Under the pieces are notes generated by a model that saw nothing but the letters and a program-made list of their open reading frames with translations, was not told the origin of the DNA and searched no databases. Source: Bradyrhizobium betae (GTDB lineage: Bacteria; Pseudomonadota; Alphaproteobacteria; Rhizobiales; Xanthobacteraceae). Taken from it: a DNA stretch of 64,000 nt. The stretch is from NCBI RefSeq assembly GCF_004123905.1, contig NZ_MZXW01000035.1, positions 62,001 to 126,000 of the forward strand, read 5' to 3'. A program made the translations under genes and the position numbers. Positions 1 through 6,215 of the stretch are shown in pieces; the stretch's first letter is position 1; each line of letters starts with the position of its first letter.

Positions 1-34
1 CAGAATGCCGATCATGGGTCACGTCCTCATGAGA

Positions 35-69
35 TGTCCGAAAGTGAGGGAATTACGCCATTTTGGACA
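35..69. promoter_or_regulatory. Inverted repeat upstream of the InhA-like gene
   Basis: TGTCCGAAA at 35-43 is the inverse of TTTTGGACA at 61-69 with one mismatch, separated by 17 bases. It ends about 50 bases before the start codon at 121, where an activator or repressor site could lie. No regulator gene is visible in this part of the window, so the role is a guess. Confidence 0.25.
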
Positions 70-120
70 GAAGGGCATCATGCCAGTTTGTCGGCGTCAA
101 GCTCTTCATTGGAGGTTCTC

Positions 121-807
121 ATGCCGGCGCCGCTCCAGATCGGACTTTTGGTGTTTCCCCGCGTCACCCAGCTCGACTTCACCGGCCCGTTGCAGGTGTT
201 CTCGATGCTTCCCGACGCAAAACTGCACCTGATCTGGAAGCGGATCGAACCGGTACCGAGCGATTCCGTGATGGCACTGACGCCGACCACGACGTTTGCC
301 GACTGCCCGCAGCTCGACGTGATCTGCGTGCCCGGTGGCGGCGGCACCAACGACCTGCTCAACGACGAGGAGGTGCTTGATTTCCTGCGCAAGCAGGCCG
401 AAGGCGCCAAATACGTCACCTCGGTCTGCACGGGGTCGCTGGCGCTCGGCGCCGCCGGCCTGTTGAAAGGCTATCGCGCCGCCACCCATTGGAGCGCGAT
501 GGAGATGCTCGGCCAGTTCGGCGCGACGCCGACCAAGACCCGCGTCTGCGTCGACCGCAACCGCATCACCGGCGGCGGCGTCACCGCAGGCATCGACTTC
601 GCGCTGACCCTGGTGTCGATCCTGCGCGACCGCACCACGGCGGAAGCGATCCAGCTCCAGATGGAGTACAACCCCGCCCCCCCGTTCAACGCGGGCTCGC
701 CCGACACCGCGCCGGCCGAAGTGCTGGCCTTGCTGAGAGAACGTGGCGCAGCAAATCAGGCGCGGCGGCTCGAGGCAGTGAAGCGCGCGGCCGAGCGGGT
801 GAACTAG
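121..807 (+). CDS. DJ-1/PfpI family protein, isonitrile hydratase (InhA)-like
   Basis: This 228-residue cytoplasmic protein belongs to the DJ-1/PfpI superfamily and looks closest to isonitrile hydratase InhA, which hydrates isonitriles to N-substituted formamides. The nucleophile elbow carries Cys103 followed by Thr104 (motif SVCTGS), and an acidic residue, Asp19, sits in LDFTGP. InhA of Pseudomonas uses equivalent Asp, Cys and Thr residues and has about the same length. ATG 121 was chosen because GGAGG lies five bases upstream (111-115); an in-frame ATG at 34 has no such site. There is no AraC-type DNA-binding domain, so it is not a GlxA-like regulator. The substrate is inferred from family only. 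Confidence 0.8.
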   Translation: MPAPLQIGLLVFPRVTQLDFTGPLQVFSMLPDAKLHLIWKRIEPVPSDSVMALTPTTTFADCPQLDVICVPGGGGTNDLLNDEEVLDFLRKQAEGAKYVTSVCTGSLALGAAGLLKGYRAATHWSAMEMLGQFGATPTKTRVCVDRNRITGGGVTAGIDFALTLVSILRDRTTAEAIQLQMEYNPAPPFNAGSPDTAPAEVLALLRERGAANQARRLEAVKRAAERVN

Positions 808-819
808 CCTCCCCTCTCG

Positions 820-871
820 TGTCCCGGACGCGATGCGGCGTGCAACGCTGCTGCGCAGAGCCGGGACCCAG
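820..871. repeat. Dispersed GTCCCGGACGC-type repeat
   Basis: The stretch starts with GTCCCGGACGCGATGC and ends with GAGCCGGGACCCAG. Nearly the same sequence occurs inverted at 63512-63563, and a related fragment lies at about 1090-1135. It is a non-coding intergenic repeat of the kind common in Bradyrhizobium genomes. Apart from this repeat and the one at 982-1062, the interval 808-1227 shows nothing else. Confidence 0.7.
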
Positions 872-981
872 GAAGCCACACGCATCGCTGCTGCATGGGC
901 CCCGACTCTGCAGCGCACCACATCGTGCTGCGCAGCGTCCGCGGCACGCGACAGAAGTTTGGCGCACAGTTGCATCAACAC

Positions 982-1062
982 CGTCATTGCGAGCGCAGCG
1001 AAGCAATCCAGACTGTCACCGCGGAAAGACTCTGGATTGCTTCGCTGCGCTTGCAATGACGG
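982..1062. repeat. Palindromic intergenic repeat, family CGTCATTGCGAGCG, copy 1
   Basis: Two 31-base arms (982-1012 and 1031-1061) are inverted copies of each other with one mismatch, around an 18-base loop. The element begins CGTCATTGCGAGCG. A second copy lies at 51766-51845. It can form a long hairpin in RNA. Such elements are dispersed repeats in this group of bacteria and carry no gene. Confidence 0.85.
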
Positions 1063-1227
1063 AGTGTGGAGCAGCGGCATTCGCTCCCGCCCGTGTCCCG
1101 GACGCGGCACTCGTGTCCTGGCGCTGCACTGCTGACATGACGCTGTCAGGAGCCTGTCGCGACAATCCGGATCGCGACTAACATCGACGGATGATTGCCA
1201 GTCGCGTGCGCACGGGAGGACCTGACC

Positions 1228-1881
1228 ATGGCGCGATACCGGCTGCACTGCGTCGGAGCTTCGGGCAATTCGTTCAAGGTCGCCCTATTCCTCAACTGCG
1301 CCGGGCTCGACTGGGAGCCGGTCGGCGTCGACTTCGCCGGCGGTGAGACCCGCACCCCTGACTGGCGGGCCGCGACCAATGTCATGGGCGAAGTGCCCGT
1401 GCTCGAGGCCGATGGCCGGCAGATGAGTCAATCCGGTGCGATCCTGCTGTGGCTCGCCGAAACCCACGGTATGTTCGGCCCGACCCGCGGGGAGATATTC
1501 GAGACGCGGCGGTGGCTGCTGTTCGACAACCACAAATTCACGGGGAATTTTGCGCAGCACCGGTTTCAGCGTTGCTTCATGCCGGAGCCCGCCCATCCAG
1601 CTGTGCTCGCTTATCTGCGCGCGCGGACCGAAAGCGCCTTCGCGATCGTCGACAGGCACCTCGCCAACCGCCGCTTCATGCTGGGGGACCGGCCGACGAT
1701 CGTGGATTTCTCGATGCTCGGCTATCTCTACTATCCAGCCGAAGAGACGGGTTTCAATCTTGCCACGGCGTTCCCGGCCATCGATGCCTGGCGCCGGCGC
1801 GTCGCCGCACTACCGGGATGGAAGCCGCCCTACGAGATGATGCCGCTCGGCAACTCACCGCCGCTCCACCTCTATCTCTGA
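1228..1881 (+). CDS. Glutathione S-transferase family protein
   Basis: This 217-residue protein has the two-domain glutathione S-transferase layout. The N-terminal thioredoxin-like half (about residues 1-80) contains GEVPVLE, the cis-proline region that binds glutathione, and QSGAILLWLAE, the Ser-containing loop that contacts the gamma-glutamyl group. The C-terminal all-helical half includes the typical LGDRPTIVDFSMLGYL stretch. It should conjugate or reduce small electrophiles with glutathione in the cytoplasm; the substrate cannot be told. ATG 1228 follows GGGAGGA (1214-1220) by seven bases, which decides the start over an upstream in-frame codon at 1195. A terminator follows the stop codon, so it is probably monocistronic. 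Confidence 0.88.
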   Translation: MARYRLHCVGASGNSFKVALFLNCAGLDWEPVGVDFAGGETRTPDWRAATNVMGEVPVLEADGRQMSQSGAILLWLAETHGMFGPTRGEIFETRRWLLFDNHKFTGNFAQHRFQRCFMPEPAHPAVLAYLRARTESAFAIVDRHLANRRFMLGDRPTIVDFSMLGYLYYPAEETGFNLATAFPAIDAWRRRVAALPGWKPPYEMMPLGNSPPLHLYL

Positions 1882-1908
1882 GGCGGAGCAGAGCGACAGA
1901 TCAAAGAA

Positions 1909-1938
1909 AAAGGCCGCCCGGTTTCCCAAGCGGCCTTT
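1909..1938 (+). terminator. Rho-independent terminator after the GST gene
   Basis: AAAGGCCGC (1909-1917) pairs with GCGGCCTTT (1930-1938) around a short loop, followed by CCTGTCTT. The stem has A residues before and T residues after, so it could serve both strands. The rest of the gap up to 2227 holds no gene or motif that I can support. Confidence 0.75.
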
Positions 1939-2227
1939 CCTGTCTTACGGCGGCTGCACATTTCATCGGGCGATTTCGGAGCTTCCAGACCGGGGGCCTA
2001 TCTCCCGATCGAGTCCTGGTCGGCGGCCGCTGCATTTCGGGACAGTCGCGAACTGTTGCCCGAACCGAACGCGATGGTCTCCCATCTCCGTAAGATGTGA
2101 CCATAGAGCCGCATCGCCCGCGCCGGCGCAACGCCCGCGCAAGCGTCATCCCCGCTGATCCCGTTGTCCACAGCGGCGTGAGGCGGATGCGGATGCATCC
2201 AGTCGAAGGAAGAAGAAGCGCGGTCGG

Positions 2228-2635
2228 CTAGCCAGGCGTCCAGGGCTGGTAGTCGCCGGTCGCCTTGGGGCGCTTGCCGCTGGCCAGCGTCGAGCCCGAG
2301 GGGCGGTAGGCGTTGGGCGTGCCGGTCGGGTTCGGCTGGTGCGGCTTCTGCCATTCGCGCGGCTGGTAGTTCTCTTCCGTCGGCGGCACATCGACCACAT
2401 GATGCATCCAGCCGTGCCAACCCGTCGGTATGCGGCTCGCCTCGGCATAGCCGTTATAGATCACCCAGCGCCGCTCAAAGCCGAGCGTCGGATCGATCGC
2501 CCCGCCGCGGGTGCGATAGTAGCGGTTGCCCTGCTCGTCTTGGCCGACCAGCTCGCCGTAGCGCTTGGTCCAGAGCTGGGTGCCAAACGTCTGGCCACTC
2601 CACCAGGTGAAGAACTTCAGAAAGAACTGTTTCAT
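2228..2635 (-). CDS. NADH:ubiquinone oxidoreductase subunit NDUFA12
   Basis: This 135-residue protein is the alphaproteobacterial homologue of mitochondrial complex I accessory subunit NDUFA12 (B17.2). Family hallmarks are GTQLWTKRYGELVGQDEQGN near residues 18-37, the RRWVIYNG motif near residue 55, the WHGWMHH motif near residue 73, and a proline-rich C-terminus ending in PWTPG. It should sit peripherally on complex I at the inner membrane. As usual in alphaproteobacteria it lies away from the nuo operon and alone. The start at 2635 fits the conserved N-terminus of the family (MKQFFLKFFTWW). Confidence 0.93.
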   Translation of the reverse strand: MKQFFLKFFTWWSGQTFGTQLWTKRYGELVGQDEQGNRYYRTRGGAIDPTLGFERRWVIYNGYAEASRIPTGWHGWMHHVVDVPPTEENYQPREWQKPHQPNPTGTPNAYRPSGSTLASGKRPKATGDYQPWTPG

Positions 2636-2880
2636 GCGGCAAGGGCCCTGCTTCGTCGGGTCCTGATGCCATCCGGGCGGCGAAATGTCCAGTTCGGCGG
2701 GCGCGGCCGTACCCCACGCAAATGTGTGCTCCGTCGCAGACAGCGCCGCAAATCGGGCGCGATCCGTTCATGCCGGGTACAGCCACCGCGTGGAAATCTC
2801 CGCTCACGCGCGCACAGCCGCGTGAACCCAGGAACCGCGGCCCTTTCAAGGGGTTTGCTTCCGGGAAAAGGAGTTTGAAC

Positions 2881-3516
2881 ATGAACAATCTGAGAATTTT
2901 CAGCGCCGCTGCAGCATTGGCACTGATTCTTCCGCTGGCGACGCCGAGCTTCGCGCAGGGCCGTGGTGGACACGGCGGCGGTGGTGGCGGCGCCCATTTT
3001 GGTGGTGGTGGCGGCGGCGCGCACTTCGGCGGTGGCGGTGCTCATTTCGGCGGTGGCGGCGGCCCGCGCATGGGCGGCGGCAGCTTTGGTGGCGGCCCGC
3101 GGATCGGTGGCGGTGGCGGTGGCGCCAATTTCGCCGCCGGCGCGGCAGTCCGCCCGAGCGGCGGAGCGAACTTTGGCGGCGGTGGCCGTAACTTCGCGGC
3201 AGCCGGCAATCACTGGAACGGCGGCGGCGGAAACTGGCACGGTGGCGGCTGGCGTCGTCACGGTGGCGGCTTCTGGCCCGGCGTCGCGGCGGGTGCTGCG
3301 ATCGGTGGCCTCGGCTCCTACGCCTACTATGGTGGCGGGTACTACAACGACCCCTACTATTATGGCGACGACAGCTACTATGACGAGCCGTCGGTTGCCG
3401 TGGTGCCCGACAGTGGCGGCGACTCGTCGGCCTACTGCGCGCAAAGGTACCGGTCCTACGATCCGGCCTCCGGCACCTATCTCGGCTATGACGGTCTGCG
3501 CCATCCCTGCCCGTAA
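2881..3516 (+). CDS. Glycine-rich secreted protein with BA14K-like C-terminus
   Basis: The 211-residue precursor begins with a signal peptide (about residues 1-26, cleavage after PSFAQ). A long low-complexity part follows, made of GGGGGAHFGGGG-type repeats (about 30-140), and then a Tyr/Asp-rich stretch. The last 30 residues (CAQRYRSYDPASGTYLGYDG) match the BA14K family tail known from Brucella and rhizobia, which has an immunoreactive, lectin-like reputation. AAAGGAG at 2866-2872 precedes ATG 2881 by eight bases. It is probably exported and envelope-associated. The Gly/His-rich half could be structural or metal-binding; that is inference. Confidence 0.8.
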   Translation: MNNLRIFSAAAALALILPLATPSFAQGRGGHGGGGGGAHFGGGGGGAHFGGGGAHFGGGGGPRMGGGSFGGGPRIGGGGGGANFAAGAAVRPSGGANFGGGGRNFAAAGNHWNGGGGNWHGGGWRRHGGGFWPGVAAGAAIGGLGSYAYYGGGYYNDPYYYGDDSYYDEPSVAVVPDSGGDSSAYCAQRYRSYDPASGTYLGYDGLRHPCP

Positions 3517-3547
3517 GGTGGGCTGACCGATCGACGCAGCGATCCAC

Positions 3548-3577
3548 GGGCGGGGCCGGGAATCACCGGCCCCGCCC
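3548..3577. terminator. Strong GC hairpin between convergent genes
   Basis: GGGCGGGGCCGG (3548-3559) and CCGGCCCCGCCC (3566-3577) form a perfect 12-bp stem with a six-base loop, followed by GCACGTTTT. It can end transcription from the BA14K-like gene. It also overlaps the last codons of the convergent gene, whose stop codon lies in the loop. Confidence 0.75.
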
Positions 3578-3811
3578 GCACGTTTTGGCGAGCCGCTCGA
3601 AATTTTCCAGCTTGCGATAGAGCTCCAGCCAGCGCCGCTCGCACGCCGTCAGCGGCTCGCCCTCGAACGACCAGGCCGGACACCCCGTCTCGTCGAGCGG
3701 TGCGGTGGCGTCGAGCCTTTCGAACTCCGCAACTTCGTCCGGCGTCGGACGAATGGCGGACGATGCATCCAGGCCTGTCGGGCGGCCGGCCCCGCGCGAT
3801 ATCAAACGCAT
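3563..3811 (-). CDS. Hypothetical 82-residue protein
   Basis: I do not recognise this small soluble protein. It contains an acidic, Pro-containing middle (IRPTPDEVAEFERLDATAP) and a C-terminal helix rich in Arg, Leu and Glu. Its start codon shares one base (3811) with the stop codon of the membrane-protein gene upstream (TGATG arrangement), so the two are almost certainly translated together. Its last codons form one arm of the hairpin at 3548-3577. A functional link with the membrane protein is inferred from the overlap only. Confidence 0.6.
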   Translation of the reverse strand: MRLISRGAGRPTGLDASSAIRPTPDEVAEFERLDATAPLDETGCPAWSFEGEPLTACERRWLELYRKLENFERLAKTCGRGR

Positions 3812-4143
3812 CAGGTGACCTCCGATCGGCGCGGCAGATAGCGGCTCGGACCGGCCACGTCCGGACGCGGATCGCCGCTGCGCCGGTCGTCTGTGCCCTC
3901 GCGCCACGCGCCGATCAGCCTGACGACGTTGACCGGAATGAGCGCGCCATGAAGGATGGCGATCGGCGCGAGATGAAGCGCGAAGGCGTAAGTGAGAAAC
4001 GCGACGTTGCTGCACAGCGCGACCAGCCGCAACGGGACCATGCGGCGCATATAGAAGGTCAGGAACACCAGCGAGGAGGCGATGTATCCGGCCACTTCGA
4101 CCCACCGCACGGCAGACCTCATTGCAATTGCATCCGGCAGCAT
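3811..4143 (-). CDS. Small integral membrane protein (two to three helices)
   Basis: The 110-residue product has closely packed hydrophobic segments (VEVAGYIASSLVFLTFYM, then VALCSNVAFLTYAFAL, then APIAILHGALIPVNVVRLIG). It ends with a charged tail of about 30 residues. The pattern recalls the membrane part found at the N-terminus of some bacterial cyclic-nucleotide-binding proteins, but no nucleotide-binding domain is present. The start at 4143 is preferred because AAGG lies upstream; ATG 4182 is also in frame but starts only eight bases from the palindrome at 4191. Its position behind that palindrome suggests control by the LuxR-type regulators next door. Confidence 0.6.
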   Translation of the reverse strand: MLPDAIAMRSAVRWVEVAGYIASSLVFLTFYMRRMVPLRLVALCSNVAFLTYAFALHLAPIAILHGALIPVNVVRLIGAWREGTDDRRSGDPRPDVAGPSRYLPRRSEVT

Positions 4144-4190
4144 CGGGCTTGCCTTGATGCGACATTTAACGGACCGGCACATCGGCCGTC

Positions 4191-4208
4191 ATCACCCGGC
4201 CGGGTGAT
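4191..4208. promoter_or_regulatory. Palindrome ATCACCCGGCCGGGTGAT (site A)
   Basis: This is a perfect 18-base palindrome between the end of the LuxR-type gene (4212) and the start of the small membrane-protein gene. It is the best copy of the TCACCC-N4-GGGTGA motif, which recurs at 5444, 5934, 6106 and 9146. It is a probable operator for one or both LuxR-type regulators of this cluster. Confidence 0.6.
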
Positions 4209-4211
4209 GCA

Positions 4212-5351
4212 TCACGATCCGCGATCGGTCTCCCCGATCCGCACGCTTCCGATTGCCGTGATCAGCCCGGCGAGCTCGGCCTGGCGGCCGGTCGCGGTTT
4301 TGGCGAAGACGCGACGCAGATGCGTCTTGATGGTGTTGGGCGACAGCTTCAGCGACTGCGCGGTCTCCAGGACCGTGTTGCCGGACGACGCCGCGAGCGC
4401 CACCCGCGCCTCGGCGTGAGTGAGCCCATAGGCATCCATGATCTGTCCGAGCGGGATCGATCGCCGGTTGGCGGGATCGACCACGAACAGCAGCACCGCC
4501 GCGTCCTTCACACCTGCGTCTGACAGCCGCCCGAGATCCTTGCTGCGGATGGCAGAGACCAGAATGGTCAGGAGCCGGCCGTCGGGATTGCGCGGCAGGC
4601 TCATGGTGCCGCCGGCCCCTCCCTGGAGCGCGGCGCGGATCAGCTCGTTGAGGCGCTGCGAATGCACCGGCGAATAGGTCGCCATCGACTGGTGCAGGCG
4701 CAGCGATCCCTCCTCTGCCATGCGGCGCGCCGCCGCGTTGGCGAACAGCACCAGCGCCTTGCGGTCGAGGACGACGACGCCGTCGGCGAGGCGGTCCAGG
4801 ACGTTGAATGCTGCTTGCTGCATGGCCAAATAGCCGTCGATCCGAAATCCAAGCGTCACCGATCGGCACAGATGCGGTGACAACCATTCCATAAGCCGCT
4901 GCTCATCGGGACCGAACGGCCCCCGCTGCGCGGTGCGGCACATGCTGAAGGCGGCGCGGAAGTCATCCCGTTTGGCCAGCGACAGCATTCCGTTGTGCGC
5001 CACGCCCTGCGGCCGCAGCACCTCGTCGTAGAATGACGTCGAACGGAGATCGTCCAGTTCGATGATGCTGTCGGACACCACCAACCGCCCGACCGGCTGG
5101 CCCATCATGTGTCGCGACCACGGATTCAGCATGTGCCGTTCCCGATAGGCGCGGTTGCACTCCTCGCTGAGGCGACCATTGAAATCGAAATAGACACGCT
5201 CGGCCGAAAAGGATTGGCCATGCATGATGCCGCCCTCGCTGCCCGTCAGGTCGGCGATCGCCGTAAGCACCTGCGGCCACAAATCGTTGTCGGCCGCGGC
5301 GTCATAAACCAGGTCGAGAACCTTCTCGATCTTGTCGCTGGAGAAATTCAT
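4212..5351 (-). CDS. LuxR-type helix-turn-helix transcriptional regulator (first paralogue)
   Basis: This 379-residue regulator has a large N-terminal part of unknown sensing function (1-300), with a PAS-like segment near 180-280 (AFNVLDRLADGVVVLDR). A C-terminal LuxR/GerE helix-turn-helix follows at about 310-366 (LTHAEARVALAA...LSPNTIKTHLRRVFAKT). It lacks the receiver domain of NarL types and the autoinducer domain of LuxR proper. ATG 5351 follows GAGGA by seven bases; a GTG one codon upstream is possible. A second protein of the same length and layout lies at 9204-10349, on the other side of the autotransporter. Palindrome site B lies about 90 bases upstream, which suggests autoregulation. 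Its signal is unknown. Confidence 0.85.
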   Translation of the reverse strand: MNFSSDKIEKVLDLVYDAAADNDLWPQVLTAIADLTGSEGGIMHGQSFSAERVYFDFNGRLSEECNRAYRERHMLNPWSRHMMGQPVGRLVVSDSIIELDDLRSTSFYDEVLRPQGVAHNGMLSLAKRDDFRAAFSMCRTAQRGPFGPDEQRLMEWLSPHLCRSVTLGFRIDGYLAMQQAAFNVLDRLADGVVVLDRKALVLFANAAARRMAEEGSLRLHQSMATYSPVHSQRLNELIRAALQGGAGGTMSLPRNPDGRLLTILVSAIRSKDLGRLSDAGVKDAAVLLFVVDPANRRSIPLGQIMDAYGLTHAEARVALAASSGNTVLETAQSLKLSPNTIKTHLRRVFAKTATGRQAELAGLITAIGSVRIGETDRGS

Positions 5352-5443
5352 CACACGTCCTCGCCCAGTTGCTCAACGACAACCGGTTGTTGATGCAATC
5401 TCAGGAGGTAACATGATGATATCGTGACTTTCGCCTTGACGCC

Positions 5444-5459
5444 TCACCCAGTCGGGTGA
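5444..5459. promoter_or_regulatory. TCACCC-AGTC-GGGTGA (site B)
   Basis: Both six-base arms match the motif perfectly, with a four-base spacer. The site lies about 90 bases before the first LuxR-type gene, which reads leftwards, and is suited to autoregulation. Confidence 0.55.
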
Positions 5460-5551
5460 TGAGCCGCTTCGATCCCGCTTTCGCTCTCCTTTCAACTTCA
5501 CGATCGCGTGGGCGCCCACAACACGGGCGTGATGCCCATCGCCTGTGCAGA

Positions 5552-5818
5552 TCAATTAAGATAACGGCGCTTGGATTTTCCGCCGGGAATTTGCGACGTC
5601 GGCAAATCGCTGGCCGCATCGATGCCGACCGGATGACTTTGATCCGCCACCGTCACGCTCCTGTCGTGAATCCAGAAGCCGACGAACAGGACAGCAAGTA
5701 CGATCGCATAGGCCACGTATGAACGGCGCGCCCATCGCCGATATGTCGCGCGATCTTCCTCGCTCAGCTCCTGCACATCCGTCGCCGAACGCAACCCATG
5801 AAGCGCGAGTTTGGTCAT
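5552..5818 (-). CDS. Small single-span membrane protein
   Basis: I do not recognise this 88-residue protein. A charged N-terminal half (about residues 1-35, with LSEEDRATYRRWARRS) is followed by one membrane helix (YVAYAIVLAVLFVGFWI), then a polar tail of 35 residues ending in basic residues. GGAGG lies seven bases before ATG 5818, which decides the start against an in-frame codon at 5857. It reads away from the autotransporter, and site C (5934-5949) lies in the gap between them, so it may belong to the same regulon. Confidence 0.65.
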   Translation of the reverse strand: MTKLALHGLRSATDVQELSEEDRATYRRWARRSYVAYAIVLAVLFVGFWIHDRSVTVADQSHPVGIDAASDLPTSQIPGGKSKRRYLN

Positions 5819-5933
5819 TCTCGGACCTCCTGCGTGAGCCGATACGTCAATACGCATCGGCCCGGAGCGAGATCTCCGGCCAGCCCGACCGGGATCACGG
5901 TTCGGAAATACGTCAAGGCGAGATCGCGCGTCA

Positions 5934-5949
5934 TCATCCGCCTGGGTGA
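5934..5949. promoter_or_regulatory. TCATCC-GCCT-GGGTGA (site C)
   Basis: This copy of the 6-4-6 motif has one mismatch in the left arm. It lies in the 397-base gap between the divergent small membrane-protein gene (start 5818) and the autotransporter (start 6216), and could serve either. Apart from sites C and D nothing else was recognised in the gap. Confidence 0.45.
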
Positions 5950-6105
5950 GGCGCGCGTGAGGTGATGTGATTTCTCACTTTGCCGCGGCTCTCGTGCCCA
6001 CAACCACGGCACGAAGACAACTTCTGATGGTTTTCGAACGACGGCTCCTCGCGCGCAAGGAGAGTGTGCCCTGCGCGCCACGGTTGCCGCGGAAGTCGCG
6101 TCGCC

Positions 6106-6121
6106 TCACCCGGGTGGGCGA
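6106..6121. promoter_or_regulatory. TCACCC-GGGT-GGGCGA (site D)
   Basis: This copy of the 6-4-6 motif has one mismatch in the right arm. It lies 95 bases before the autotransporter start at 6216, a normal distance for promoter control. Confidence 0.45.
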
Positions 6122-6215
6122 CGCGACGACCCCACGCGTTCGGTATTCACATCCGGACACGCCTTGGCACGAGTCGAAACAAACTGAGCCTGCGTGCAGG
6201 GAACTGGGAATAACA

